64,000 bases of DNA from Pyxicephalus adspersus. Lineage: Eukaryota > Chordata > Amphibia > Anura > Pyxicephalidae. The notes beneath the pieces are model-generated. The model was not told where the DNA came from. It was given only the letters and a program-made list of their open reading frames with translations, and searched no databases. The position numbers were made by a program, and so were the translations under genes. Location: positions 138,529,845 to 138,593,844 of the forward strand of contig NC_092861.1 of assembly GCF_032062135.1 (NCBI RefSeq). The letters run 5' to 3'. Numbering within the stretch: position 1 is the stretch's first letter; every line of letters begins with the position of its first letter. Below are positions 37,677-51,024 of this stretch, piece after piece.

Positions 37677-39111
37677 GGTTAGTTATAAGGATCAGGAAGA
37701 AATCATCATGGTTACTGATCAAGTAATCACTGACAGCCAAGTGTAGGTATCAAATGCCTTTGCTTACAAACAAGCCAGCATCCGCTGAATACCCATTGAG
37801 CTGTGCAGAAGGAGAGGCCTTTTTACAGAAATAGCATATTGTTGCTAAAGTAATTTACAGACTTATAAAGTGCATATATTAAAAATAGGTAATATTAGAA
37901 TAATAATTAATAATATTTAGTTGTAGATGTTTTTTTTTTATATTTTATCATTTGTCAATTTATAATGAAATTTCTCAGTGGGTATGTATTAAGAAACATA
38001 TCAAATAAAACATTTGTTTCTCTTTTAAGGACTTATGTAGGACTTATGTAGTTATGTGAAGAAATGATTTATGTAGGTAAATTGGTCCTAGATAAAATGA
38101 TCAGTGGGATTATTATAATTGTCTTTGTTCACAGAACATGATTGTAAACTTTGTCCACTATCATGCATGTATATCTCATTCTTTTCTTTGCTGATCCTCT
38201 GCATCTGGTTTTGCAATGTCTGTTTAAAGAATTTGGTCTGTTTGCTCCNGCACATGGTTATGTGTCACTGTGATTTCCGTTTATTGTAGAAAATCAGACT
38301 CTCTTCTCTAGACCACAACCTTTTTTTGGGAACAAAGGTATATAAAGTTACAGAAGATGTGTAGGTGTTTTCAGTCTGAATAGACACAAGCTTTGTCCCA
38401 CGCTCAGACCATACTGCTTGGATAAGCGGGATTAATATTGATCAGTCAGTGACAGTAGTTATGTCTATAGCAGTAATGTAACCCAGCAACATTTAATGTT
38501 CTGCTGCTAGGGTGACAGGGCTGTCATGTAAATGTTGACTGTCCTGCTGTGTGTCCTGAAAGCAGACACATTATGGGGCTGCACTGTACATTTCACAAAT
38601 GCTTTCCTTTCTGCTTAGTTGTTGCTGAGATTAATCAAATGGTAAAACACTCTGAAAATTCCTGGAAGACAACCAGGATTACTTCAGCAAGTTACTCCAA
38701 GCAGAACTAGTTATGGACACTTTTGTCAGCTGTTGTTTATAAAAGTTGTCGATCAGAAACACAGTTGTATACATTCTTACAGGGTACCTTTTAGTATGTC
38801 TGTATCATGACGTTTTGTGACTTGATGTATTGTATTTTATTTATATGACTTTTGTATGTTGTCTATACAACTCATGGTAAAGGGTCCTGGTGCTGTTAGG
38901 TCATTTGGTACAAAAAGTAATTAAAAAATAAAACCACATGTACCTGTGTACATGATTGTCAATCTATCCCCTTATTCTCACTTGGACCCTCTACCATGGC
39001 ATTTACATGGCTCGCATACTAGCCTTAATCTAACTTTGAAAATAAACTGAAAAAAAAAACTTGCATCTGTAGACAGACTTCTGATACATGCACTCCTCTC
39101 CCTCTAAAACT

Positions 39112-39177
39112 CTATAACAAATTTTGGACAGATGATACAAATTCTATATAACAAATTTTGGAAAGATGATAAAAATG
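39112..39177. repeat. Short tandem duplication, period about 33
   Basis: Two units containing ATAACAAATTTTGGA.AGATG follow each other with few changes. Confidence 0.8.
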
Positions 39178-39179
39178 AT

Positions 39180-39395
39180 GAAGCCACCATGTCAAGGTAG
39201 GTACTTTTAAAATCAGACGCACACTGACTTTTACTAGCTTAAGTCAGCATGTGCAGATCAATGTATTTAGAAAAAAAATTGCAATAAGGCAGGTAAGTAT
39301 GTTTATTGCAAAAGGGAATCCTCTGTCCTTCCTGTAAAATAAACCCTGCCTGCTCACAATTTTTTAATGCAAAACTTTAGTTACGCTTTAACCTA
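39180..39395 (+). mobile_element. MITE family G, copy 3 (partial)
   Basis: Contains AAGGCAGGTAAGTATGTTTA, TTGCAAAAGGGAATCC and an end AAAACTTTAGTTACGCTTTA, matching the right half of the 60044-60381 copy. Confidence 0.5.
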
Positions 39396-40982
39396 ACTGA
39401 TACTAACCATTATCCTTTCATTTTCTGATGTTGTATGTATGTTTGCAAGATGTATCATGAGTGATTTACTTTATAGCGTTTTGATTTGCTATTTTGATGA
39501 GTACGTTGGTCAATGCATGCCCATCTGTCAGTGAGTGTTGTCAGAAAACGTACAAATTAGACAAACATACGCTTTACATGAATAAAGTAGTTATGGTTGT
39601 GGGGTCTAGATTCCGTGCTACTGCTTCTGTCTTTAACCAGTATGTCAAAGTAAACTTGCTGGTCTTCTCTTCTAAAGAACTGGAGAGGGGTTGTTCTTGT
39701 CACGCCTCACCTATATATAGATGCAAGATCTATAAACCCACAGCATTAATTGAAAAAACAATCAAAACTTATTATTTATAAAAAAATGGAAACTTCCTTA
39801 CTTATTTAAAGCCACCAATCAGATTTGAATAGCTTTGAAAATTTGGATATGATTGGTAATACAGAAAGGAATTACATTTCAATTCTGCACCATCTTCACT
39901 GAACAGTCTGAAATTTTCCACATTGGTCTATTCAACGTTTGGGTAGCTGTATTGTTGACAAAGACCAATTGCTATAAATATAATTATTTTGTGTGTAGGA
40001 TTTTCAGCAGGTTTAAAAGGCTGAATGTTCTTGGAAAGGTTTCTTTAAAATAAACAGTAAGTGTTATCTATGTAGGCGGTTAGAAAATCTCAGTGCAAAA
40101 AGGAATATTCATTCACTGGTAAACAAGGTCGTTGGAAAAACTGTATTTACTGCTTTCAGCACAGCTCACATTATCTGTACTGAAGTTGATGCTATGCTGT
40201 AAATGAAAACTGTACAACGGAATTGATGTACAACGGTGGTCTTCTCTATATACCTATTATTTTTATATCTTCAGCAACTTACGTGCCTTTAAGTTCCTAC
40301 ATTCCATCTGCGACTTGGGCAAAGTTCAACCTAAAATAAATTGAAAATCTAAATCTGTCTGATGTGATTAAATCAATTACTTGCAATGATAATAAAGCTA
40401 AAATGACAGCTTAGATCATTCTATTGACAGTAAATAATTTAATTTGTCTCTACTAATGAATTCCTCCTAATAAATGTCCAAATGTTTTCGACCTTCCCCC
40501 CCCAAAAAAAAAAAAAAAAAAAGACAGTTTTCAGTCTAAACCTCCGTTCTGAAAAAGAACAATCTGTACTCAACTGTATATGTCCTTTCTAAATAACTTT
40601 ATTGAGTTACATACAGTTTCCTATTTGGATGTGAGGCCATCATTAAAATGTGTCCATTTCATTCTGCTTCCTGTACATTCCTGTTGTCCTAAAAAGTTGC
40701 TTAACAATAGAGGGATAAATATTTATGGGGCAGAGCAAAATTATTCGGCAAACTTTAACACTACAAGGAAGTGTCGGAGGCTTGCCAATCAGATAAGCCT
40801 AGAATTTGGCCTAAGCATCTGGAATGCCATTCAAGTATGTGCACCTGCTAGATTCACATATTCCAAGCTCCCTCTAATAATTACCAGATATCACTAAGGG
40901 TACATGCTAGTTTAAAGAGTGGTCCCTTTGCCAACTTTACCCCTGAAAATACTAATCACTCGGCAATGAACACCTTGTAGAA

Positions 40983-41268
40983 CAGCGGTTGCCAACCAGT
41001 GGTCTGCAAGAACATTTTGGTGGTCCAGCAGGGGCACACTGGCCAGAGCCGCAGACCATGTCCCCCGTATAGATAGCAGGCTCAGGGCGGTGGGCGGGTT
41101 GTGTCTCTGGTCTGAGCCTGTGATGGCAGAGTGGGCAGGTTCTGGCATCATGACGTCACTCTGGGGGAAGTTTTTGCCTCTTTGAGTGACACATGGCTCC
41201 CCGTGCATGTGTGGTCGGAAGTCCATGAAATTAGTGGTCCGTGACGTCCAATAGGTTGGTGACCACTG
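40983..41268. mobile_element. hAT-like MITE family B, 286 bp
   Basis: The terminal inverted repeats CAGCGGTTGCCAACC and CAGTGGTCACCAACC match at 12 of 15 positions. The flanking 8-bp repeats TTGTAGAA (40975-40982) and TTGTAGAG (41269-41276) match at 7 of 8. The interior is GC-richer than the surroundings. It accounts for most of the 163-codon minus-strand open frame at 40912-41403, which is therefore not regarded as a gene. Confidence 0.85.
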
Positions 41269-41538
41269 TTGTAGAGGACATATTTGAGTGTTAACACCTC
41301 TTGTCTGACTTTCATATTGTGCTTCCTTGTTCCGATTTAGAAGTATTGCAGCTGGACACAGCCCAGGGAACTTTTCAGAGGAAAACCAGCAATGGAATCC
41401 CACTTGTTTCTCTTTTTACAAAGTTTTATTTAAACAACTTTTAGAGAAGGTATCCTACATTCTCCAAATTTTAGATCAATGCCAACATACATAACACAAT
41501 ATATTCGTGGCTCAATGAAATGTCTGAAAATTTTCAGC

Positions 41539-41815
41539 GCTTTGCAGCGCTAGGTGCCAGGTTCGAATCTCGGCCAGGACACTATCTGCATGGAGTTTGC
41601 ATGTGCTCCCCATGTCCGCATGGGTTTCCTCCGAGCACTCTGGTTTCCTCCCACATTTAAAAAACTTGACCTTAGACTGTATTAAAGACATATGACTGAG
41701 GTAGGGACATTAGATTGTGAGCCACTTTGAGAAACAGCTGGTGATGTGAATATGGTCTTTGTAAAGCGCTGTGTAATATGTCGGCGCTATATAAATACTA
41801 TGTAATAATAGTAAT
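41539..41815 (+). mobile_element. tRNA-derived SINE lacking the A-box head
   Basis: Starts within the tRNA-like part (TTTGCAGCGCTAGG), has a good B box GGTTCGAATCTC, then the conserved body (CTATCTGCATGGAGTTTGCA) and tail GGCGCTATATAAATACTATG. Truncated at its 5' end. Confidence 0.82.
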
Positions 41816-43688
41816 GGAACTTTATGTTCACTTTAAAGTCTTTAATTTGGGCTGTTCTTTTATGTATTCAGTTTATTGTCTGTTCCCAGAACTTCTGTTG
41901 AGCAAAGATTTATTATGCTGTATATTCTGGCATTTTTTTTTTTATGACCCCATTTTCCTTCTTCACCACAATGTAAGTTGTTATGCACATTAAGGCTGCT
42001 GATGAACTGATTTCCAATGTAAATATCCAATGTGCTATATATACAGTTATAGTACAGCTGGCCTGAAAGTGACAGTTGTGTTGTAAAATGAAGTTTTGTT
42101 TGCATATCTATTTGCAGTTATGTGATATACATGGTAAACTATATGCCATTAGATAAATAAAATGTAGCAGGCACATTACAATATATAGGTTCAGTTCACA
42201 AAGCTGTATTTGTTAATAACTTTTATATCAGTGAAGCGCATTTAATATTTATCAATAAACAATACATAATGCAAATATTTTTGGTCACTCAAAACTCATA
42301 TTTTAGTATTTGTTAAAAACTTTGGTTGCTTACCTTTTCCCTATCTTCCCCGCCTGTGTGTTCCTTTTTTGGCTGATTCTCTGAGTTTTGGGATCCATTT
42401 GCTTCTTGACATACAATGTAGGACTAAGGAGCCTGCTGGAAACTCAGTAATTTTACTTTTTATAGTACCCCAAAATAAGCTACTTACCCTTTGAAGTGTG
42501 AGGGTAGCCCCACTGTAAGGGTAGTTTTCTACCATAAGTGGAATTAGGCCAAAAAGTCCAACTTTTATTTTAAGTAGGCCTCCAAAGATAGATTTAGGTG
42601 CAATACTCAAGAGATTTGCAACCTTTCTTGGTTTTTTTTTCCCCACAAATCCAGTGCATAGTGTAAAAGGGCCAAAGAGGGTGGTCACCAAGGTGCCTTG
42701 CCGTCATTACTCAAGCACTGCATTAGGACCCACCCAACCTGGATAGGAGGATAAATATCCTACTTCCTCACATAAAACACAGCTTGGGGAATCTTTAAGG
42801 AAGGGAGTGGGGGTGGCTGGGGTAGAGAGTACAAAAGTATATAGTTTTTGCTTTTAATCCATTTATTTTCCTTTATTGTACACATGCAGAATGTGGTATT
42901 AGTGTAATGCTGTAGCTGAACAAAACAGTTCGATGAGACTGTTCTTACTTTTTTCACATTCAGATTACTTTTATTATGTGCATTGTTTCTGTACGTTGGC
43001 TTGAGCAGTGTTTGGCCAGCCCATCAGGGATCCTGAACATCATCAAGGAGAAGAAAGTGTCTGGAGAGCCATAAAGGCTCTTTATTTTGTATTTAAGACC
43101 AGCCTGCTGCAACCAATAGCTGCCAGTTCTGCACTGTACACAAAACCCCCTTTAATGACTGTTGCCATTTAAATTTATCCAATGTCAAATATGCAACATC
43201 CCCGATGTGAATATTGGTTTAATAGCTGCCATTTCCTAGCTATTTGTACCTCATAAAGGCAGCGTGATTCCTGCACAACTACTCAGTTTGGCAACATCAG
43301 GAAACAATGCAGAAAGAGAAAAATAATTATTTTTCACGTAGTTATTCGTGCATCCATGTGGATTGTACGCTGCTTTCTGTCCACCAGGGAGATGACCTGA
43401 TCCTATTAAATGTTGGTGTCTCATATTGTAGCTATTACATTTTTTCTTAAGTCAGCAGCAGAATTTTATCCTAATTTTTCAGTGTTAGTTGAATGCAGAT
43501 TTTATATATTAAAGTAGACATTTCATTAACAGTACAAGTCAATCTTTGGATGGTAGGTAAGGGAAGTTGTTTAGACTGATAATATATCATCAGTCTTCTG
43601 CAGGCAGAAGGAAGCATTTTCTCTGTCTCCACATCCACAATGATCAGACTGTGGCATTGTTTTTTTTTTGCAAGTCAAAACGTTAGAG

Positions 43689-43974
43689 CAGCCTCTCTCA
43701 AATGTTCTTAACACAGGGGATCCTTTAAAATAACTTTAAAGTCTTGGGGAACTCCCTGACAATGTTTCAACAGTTTACAACTTGCAGTGTATTAGCATAG
43801 TGATCAGTGGAAAGAATGCCTATTACATTGCTGGCCACTGAGAAGAATGTCACCCCTACAGATAGCTAAAACGATCATTTGTGTCGCTTAAACTGACAAA
43901 TTACTGAAGTAGGAACCCCTAGCATCCTCTGGAGGAACCCCAGGTTTCTGCAGAATCCTGGTTGAGAAATACTG
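43689..43974 (-). mobile_element. hAT-like MITE family A, copy 3
   Basis: Same orientation as the copy at 12069. It ends GGTTGAGAAATACTG. The flanks CGTTAGAG and GGTTAAAG match at 6 of 8 positions, consistent with an old target duplication. The internal stretch from about 43795 to 43900 lines up base for base over long runs with 12170-12270 (for example AAAGAATGCC). Confidence 0.8.
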
Positions 43975-45696
43975 GGTTAAAGGCTGTAGAATGGGCAGAC
44001 ATTTGTGGACACAGTAGAAAGAGACAGAGACAAGACAGTAGAAAGAGCACAGTAATAGCAGACAGCAGCGTCATGGCTCTTCTCTTCAGGCTAGACTAGC
44101 TAAATTTCTCTTTTCTTTCTGGTTCTCCTGCAGATAGCTGATTTTTTTAAACTATTTTCTCTGCCTAACATACCCTTCACAACAATTATTTATGTCATTA
44201 GTCACCCCAAGTCATCCAAATTGGTATTCCTATGAATAAACAACATTTACCTCTTTTTGCACTCCATTTTGGACGATTGTATGTGTGATATAATGAATCC
44301 CTTTTTATCCTTTTCATACTCCTAGTTAGGTTTGCAGCAACAAACCAAGCAAGCCAGCTCAGTCTTCATTTTGTCTTTAGCCAAGGGTTCTTTCTGCGGG
44401 ATTTAAGTGAGATTTCTAACCTAAAGCTGTGTTGGCGTCCTTCTCAGCCAAATAAATTGGGCTGGATCCAGTTGCTCCAGTTTGACCATAGTTAGCAGTC
44501 AGCTTATAGGCAAAGACTGAGAATCTTCAACCTTTTTTTTCCCCTGTATTGTATTGTATTGAGAATAACCTATCCTGGAAATATATGTTTCTGTATATTT
44601 GACTATAAAGCAGAGTGTACTTGGTGTTGCTTGATACCATTATGATTATAGTCAACATGGTGTAAGCTAACTGTCTACTGTTTGCTAGATTTATTGGTTA
44701 AAGGTTAGATTCTAATAAAACATTAAATCTGATGAAAATCTATACAAAGTACGTGTGCTCTAAATACTTCCCCTGTCTGTTGGTATAGTAAATGCTGGGT
44801 GGCAATTCTTTTGGTTTCTGGTTGTCAGAAGAGAAAGCCTATAAAAGTATTGCCAATAGCCTGCTGGCTGATGGTTGCCAGGCTGTGCTTCCCTGTGTAT
44901 TTAGTGTATCATAAAGTGGAAAAAAATAGAATCCAACACTAGTTCTTTTTAGTCTTTTTTGAGATTTTTGCTGAAATCTGAATATTATTGAAAAATAGTG
45001 CATGGTGGTAATCCAGGTAATTGGTCGATGGTGGGGAGATGTCAATACAAGCAAAAGCAAGTCAGTGATAATTTGACATTTATATTCGTTTAGGTTCCCT
45101 TTATTACTGTGGGGGCTTGTTCATTTGCATTGTTTGGTTAGTTGATTCTTCAAACTACCTAACAAAGGCGCATGTGTCGTATCGTTTGATGGATGCAGAA
45201 CAAGCATGAATAACACATACAATCAATTTCTACTACTACTAGTGTATCTAACTGGGGTTTCCTGCTCTTGTTGGCCAGATGTCTTTTGTCTCCTATTTAA
45301 TTATTAAATACAAGAATGCTTCATATCAAATAAAACATCTAGTTACACGTTATTAAGTGTAAAGCTTGTAATCTGTAATATCTCAAAGTACAGAACGTGA
45401 ATTTTTGAGCTTTGGGGAATTTTGTGATTAATGATGCTGATTACAGCAGGGGAAACCTTAATTTCTACAATGGAGCCCTGGTCCTAAAATATTAGTTTAT
45501 TAAGTGATTTTGACTGTAAAGGAAACTGTAGAAAAACAAAACTGAGTTTGGGTTTAAAAAAAAGACTTTTTACGAAAATATAATCCAGATCAGTGACTTG
45601 GGCACAAGGTAAAAGGTGAACACAGTTATGTTTCCTAACTAAATTTGCAGCAAGAAAACTGTGTATAGGACTGTCAAGAGGAGTTACTGTATATAC

Positions 45697-45850
45697 CAGG
45701 GGTCTGCAACCTGTGGCTCCGGAGCCGCATGCGGCTCTTCAGCCCTCCTTGTTGTGGCTCCCTTCGGCTGCCACGGGGAGATCTCTGATGGGGGATCCCC
45801 TTCCTCCCAAAACACTGCGGAGGAGGGCGATTCCCTATCCGGTGTTCTAA
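45697..45850 (+). mobile_element. hAT-like element family C, left end only
   Basis: Starts CAGGGGTCTGCAACCTGTGG followed by a GC-rich stretch with the inverted GAGCCGCATGCGGCTC, a type of hAT left terminus I recognise from other vertebrate genomes. No matching right end is seen nearby, so the copy appears truncated at about 45850. The short plus-strand frame over it is not a gene. Confidence 0.7.
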
Positions 45851-46633
45851 TGAAAAAAATTGTATTTCATACTTAGGAAGGAGAAAAAATACATCTGGAC
45901 TTGGCCAACAAAAGCACGGACCTACAATTGGATATGCTAGTAGTGGAACTTACTTATGTGCATTAGTAATTTGTTCTTGTTCACTGTCCAGGACATGGCA
46001 TGTGGATTTGTTAGGCAGTGCAGAAAAAATCAGCTGTAGACAACTGAATAAGCCCCTATAGCATTAGGAGAAACTTAACTGAACAGAAATGAAATATAAC
46101 CACTGACTGACTTTTGAAGGTGCAAGCACAAGAGCTTTTTCTATCCCATAGATGCTAAATTGATAGAATTTATAATGAAGTGGTAAAATTATAACTATTT
46201 GCTGCCTGGCCAAAAAAGTCACCAACCCTCTAGGAACAGTGCTGTAGTCTGGGGGGTTGTTTCAGTTGGTCAGGTCTGTTTAGCAGCATTATATGTCCAA
46301 ATTTTAGGTCAGCTGACTATCTGAATATACTGGTTGACTAAAATTTTACATTAATAGATTTTTTCTTCTATCCTGACGGCACAGGCAAGTGTCAGAGGAT
46401 GGAAGCAATGCTGGTGGTCTGTCAGTTTTTGCTTTGGTACCAGGATGATATAGTTACAAACAAACCTTGAACTACTGATGCTCAGGAATGCCACAGTAAA
46501 GATCTCTACTCGTAGTGTATCACATTTCTAGTACCATCGTAATTTGTGCTCTGCATAGCTACTTCATTCTAGCAAAGTAATGAAAACTTAAACAATGTTT
46601 AGACAATCAGCTCTGTGAATCTTATTCTTACAC

Positions 46634-46820
46634 ATCCCTGAAGAAGCACTATTTACAAAACGCGTTGGGCAGTAAAGATTCAGGATCTACTTCCCTTTTT
46701 TTTTTTTTTTGAACAGGCAGTGTATTTGTGGATTTCTTATTATCGGGTCAAAAATAAGGTGGTATGGCATTGGAGTTACACTTTTTAATACCAATAAAGA
46801 ATATATTTGGACCTCATCAG
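46634..46820 (+). repeat. Dispersed repeat motif with following polyA-type signal
   Basis: CCCTGAAGAAGC and AAAACGCGTTGGG, then a T-run and CCAATAAAGAATATATTTGG. The motif recurs inverted at 34893-34935. The element type is unknown. Confidence 0.5.
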
Positions 46821-47649
46821 TAAGAGCACTACCTCCAATGTTCACTGCCTTGCTTTCTGAATTTAGGCATCTTTCACTGCAGCTGAATCTGAAGAATAAT
46901 CTGTGCGCCACTTTTCCATGTTGCAAGTTAGGAATGTGATTACGTCAAAGGATAATCATAGACACTGCTTGGAATGTCTTTTTTTTTTTTTAATGGAAAT
47001 TTTTGCATTTATAGAAAGAATAAAAGTAGAACATCTGTGGCTAAGACAAAATAGGGATCATTGCATTAATAATTTGTTGCACAGCAGTTTGCATTGTTTA
47101 TAGATATACATATTTATAGAACCTTTCTATAAAAATAATAACCCCAGTGGTAGGTTTTAGGGACATTATTATGTATGGTTGAATTCATACACCTGCTCTC
47201 TTAAGCTAGCTTCTCCTAAGAGTCAGCTCTGATGCCCCTATTGAGTGACAACACAGATCTTGTATGTCTGTGGTGTAAGGGCCTACCCAAATGGTAGCTA
47301 GGGTTTTATCAGCTTTAATATTTTTAGCTATTATACATGCTGACAAAGATACAGACAAATGATCATTGAAGCAAACCTTGCAGTTATAAGAGGCCCACCA
47401 TGGGCAGCCCCATACTTCACAATTACAAAACAGTCGATTAAAGCAAGTAAAATATATTCTTTTTTAAATTTCACCCTAATACTTCAGCTTTTTGTGAGCT
47501 TGTCAAGTGGGAGGGCAACTTTACTTCTCAGGGAGTCCTTGAAAATCTTGAATTTCGAAATTCCATGAGAATGGACTTCCGTACAGGTCTGAACGCCAAG
47601 ATGAAAAAAGCAGCCTTAATTCAAGAAGATCCTGAAAAGATCCTTTCCA

Positions 47650-47824
47650 ACATATTTACATAGTAGGTTAGGTTGAAAAACGACAAGTCCATCAAGTTCA
47701 ACCACTAGGGAAATAAACATATCCCAGATATAAAACCCTATAGACATAGTTGGTCCAAAGGAAGGCCTTGTATAATTTGCCTCAACAGGAAAAAAAAATC
47801 CTTCCTGATTCCAACGACAATTAC
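47650..47824 (+). repeat. Dispersed vertebrate repeat, class not assigned
   Basis: Contains CATAGTAGGTTAGGTTGAAA, AAGTCCATCAAGTTCAACC and AATCCTTCCTGATTCCAACG, a recurring repeat I recognise from frog and fish genomic sequence. No other copy is in the window, and I cannot place it in a superfamily. Confidence 0.6.
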
Positions 47825-48769
47825 TGAACGTGTTTTCTCAGCCTAAGGGCCACAGCATAACAGTTTACATTGCTGATGTTTGGAAAAAATATATCCACGG
47901 AAGACAATGCACAGGTGAGCAAATCTGTATATTTAGGTCAATTAATTGGAAAGGCAAAATAATACCTCCAGGGCCCACTACCACATCAAGTTATGTTTAC
48001 CAATATCCCATCACAGACTTGGTTACAGACTGCTTATTATTAAAGTATTGCCAAACTCCGAATTCGTCCATAAGAATCAGTTTGCCACGGTTTTTCTAAT
48101 TTTTTTTCATCCTTGCTGCTCTGTGTAGTCTCTTGTTTATTAAGCCAACATAATAAATTCAGCTGAAAGGTTTTTGTTTTTTTTTTGGCAAGTATCTACT
48201 TATGGCTTCCATAAGATATCAAATGTATTTGTGCAGTCCAAGAAAATAACATGTGTTCAGGCCTTATGTTGTGTGGGGTCCTTTCTTTCTATAAACATGA
48301 CTCTGGAACCCTTATTTTGAGTGACTGTTCGACCCTTGATTTTATTATCCATAACTGTGCCTGCTTTATTTTCTTGCCCACAAGGAGCATTTAACATTGA
48401 TATCCGTAACTTCCATATGGTCTGCACCATTTGGAATAGGCCAATTTATACTGTGTATTTCAGTCCTTGCAGATTTCTTTTTTTTTCTTTTTTTTTTAGT
48501 ATTCATGTCAGATTAATTTCACACTTCTAAAAACTTTACAATAGAAGCTGCTGTGGAAATGCTGGCACAGAAAATAATTACGACATGTTTGTCACTTGCT
48601 AGACTTCTTTTTAAAATATAAAAAACACACACAAGCATCAAGTGATTTAACACGCTTTCCATAGCACCCTTTCCCAGCACTTACATAATTGCATTTTTTT
48701 TCTTTTCTGTAAGCTTTTTTCTCTCCACCTCCTGTCACACTGACCCAAAGTCATAAAAAGTTTGCTTGC

Positions 48770-49110
48770 ATGCCCTTGGTCCTGTTTGTATAAATTATGT
48801 GTACACTATAAATATTCACGTTTCTGAGGGAGAGGTTTAAACAATGCTCGCCCTGTTAAGCTCCCTCCTCGGAGAGAAGGAAAAGAGGCAACTTGACATC
48901 ACTGCGGACCGTATATTTCCCGGCAATGTCCTTAAAAAAATACAGCTGTTTCGCCTGGCGAAATAAAACACTGTATAAACACCACAATGAAAAAATGTGG
49001 CACAAAGAGGACGAGGTTAAAGCTATGAAAATGAGCGATGCAGATTGTTTAAAAAAAATGGTAGCATTGGATGTGATTTGCTGCTTGTTGCATGGTAGTT
49101 GCTATAGGCC
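48770..49110. promoter_or_regulatory. Candidate conserved non-coding element
   Basis: Repeat-free, moderately GC-rich relative to the surroundings, with TATAAATATTCACG and ACAGCTGTTTCGCCTGGCG. It ends shortly before the MITE at 49292. The 74-codon frame within it (48893-49117) has no recognised similarity. Confidence 0.22.
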
Positions 49111-49291
49111 AAGCTAATACGGATACAAAGTCAGCACTGGAGCTTTGTTTTGTCTTGACACTTGGCTTACTTCTGTAACATCATGGGTTCATTCTAAGGA
49201 AAACCACAAGTTTAGTTTTACTTTGATATGGTTCACTTTAAACCAGACCTTTTATCCGCATGGAGCATATATTTTGTTTGTATGTGATTGA

Positions 49292-49564
49292 TAGGGATGA
49301 GCGAGGATGCCTCGAACTTCAGATGGTTCTGCAAAATTTCGGGGAACCGATTTTGCGGACCCATTGGAAGATCAAGGAAATTATTACAGGAGGAGTACCG
49401 CGGCTGCAATTCTATCAGCTCGGCTCCCTTGATTGCTCTTGCAGGTCCCAAAAAATTTGATCTCGACGGCCGAATTTACACAGGCCGTTCTCGCTTACAT
49501 GTTCAGTAAGCGAGAACGGCCTGATTCGCCGCAAGATGGAATTTTAAAATTTCGCTCATGCCTA
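49292..49564. mobile_element. hAT-like MITE family D, 273 bp, with perfect target duplication
   Basis: The ends TAGGGATGAGCGA and TCGCTCATGCCTA are inverted repeats with one mismatch. A perfect 8-bp duplication GTGATTGA flanks the element (49284-49291 and 49565-49572). Near the right end is a perfect 17-bp inverted repeat (49482-49498 with 49506-49522) around a 7-base loop. The overlapping open frames on both strands are by-products. Confidence 0.88.
49482..49522. repeat. Perfect 17-bp hairpin inside the family D MITE
   Basis: The arms AGGCCGTTCTCGCTTAC and its reverse complement are separated by ATGTTCA. There are no mismatches, unlike the rest of the element, so the arm may be a structural part of the family or a recent copy. 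Confidence 0.85.
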
Positions 49565-50895
49565 GTGATTGATCCATGAGGTCAACCTAAGGAAAAATAC
49601 ACAACCCCCAAAAGCAAGCAATAACCTTTTTTAAATACTAATTTTACATTTCTCAGATTTTTGCATATCGGCTTTTTATTGTAATTTCTCTTCTTCATAT
49701 ATGCACTATAACAATGGCTCTGTAGAATTTGTTGGTGTGGCTGCTTAAAGTTTCCATTGGGAGAGCATGTGATATACTGAATACTCCATTTAAAACTACT
49801 TTTACATAATAAAAGATATTTTTGGTATGAATAAGTTCACCTTTAATTTAATTTATTTTTCTGCATATGGGTAACATAAAGCAAGCCTGTCCATACAAGA
49901 AGGGTGCTGAGCAGCAATACACCGTAGGAGCTTCCTAGTGTCGCCATATGCTCTGTATAAACCATAATATTTCTTTGTGTTGGTAAAAGCTGCTCTTCAG
50001 CCTTCTGCGTATTCTTAATAGTTTTTCTAATAAAATGGCAAGAGAAGGCTACAGGGCCTTGACATTCTCCTGAAGTGTATCTAATAGTTCTTCTCCAAAA
50101 CGGGTTATTTTATGTAAAAGCCCACAGTGCATTAGAAGTTCCTGATCATTCTCTTTTTTTTTTTCTTTCTCCCTAACCGAACCATAACAGAAAAAATTAT
50201 ATAATTTCCATGTTAGTATTGGAACATTTTTATGTCCTTTTCTGTATGTTATAAAATGCCTTCTCATGATGAATTGGCTTAGCCTTCTTTGAAGGGATCC
50301 ACCCTTTTTGGAATGTTAAAGTAAATGGATATATCCATTTCCACCATCTGTAGAAGATAAATAAATACTTAACTAAATTAGAACAGGGTAAATCTAGACC
50401 ATATTAATATATGTAATTACAGTTTACGTAGCAGTGTTTCCCTTCATTGCCTCTGTATAAATCCCAAATAATCGTCTTCCACAAGATGACTCATAGTGCC
50501 CTAAAGACCTTTTCTCCTTCCTTTCTGATTTATTTGTTGTTTGTTTTTTGAGGGTATTCAGATAATGAGCTTTTAGATGACTTTATTGATGATTCTATGC
50601 GTCTATTTAAAGTAGATTTTCATTTTTGGCACATTGGATTCTTTTCTAATTTTAAATATTGAATTTCCTCAATTTCACAAAGTTTCAGAAAAGTTGGTAA
50701 ACCCCCAACATTATCACTGCCTGTGCCCAGCACTGGTCTTATTCTGCAACATTTCTATGCGGACCACTGAAGCTAAGTAAATGATAAAGCTATATGTTAA
50801 AGTAATGTGTAATTAGTTTCTGCTGCATTGCACATTCTGTTTGGAGGAGAAAGGAGAGTGATGACTTGTTAGTGTGCTGCTTCTCCTTCATTGGT

Positions 50896-51024
50896 GCCTG
50901 ATTTTCTAAAGCTCACCAAGAGAAGATGGTTAAAACCTGGTAACCAGGTTTGCGGAATCACCCAGGTTCTCCTCCCATGATAGTCTATCTTTTCCAGTTT
51001 TGGTGAGCTTTAATAAATCAAGCC
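50896..51024. mobile_element. Short MITE family S, complete (129 bp)
   Basis: The left end GATTTTCTAAAGCTCACCAA and right end (reverse complement) GATTTATTAAAGCTCACCAA are inverted repeats with few mismatches. A second copy lies at 11922-11993. Confidence 0.72.

Noticed and set aside
40912..41403. 163-codon minus-strand open frame
   Set aside because: Mostly covered by a MITE with terminal inverted repeats and a target duplication; no protein similarity recognised.
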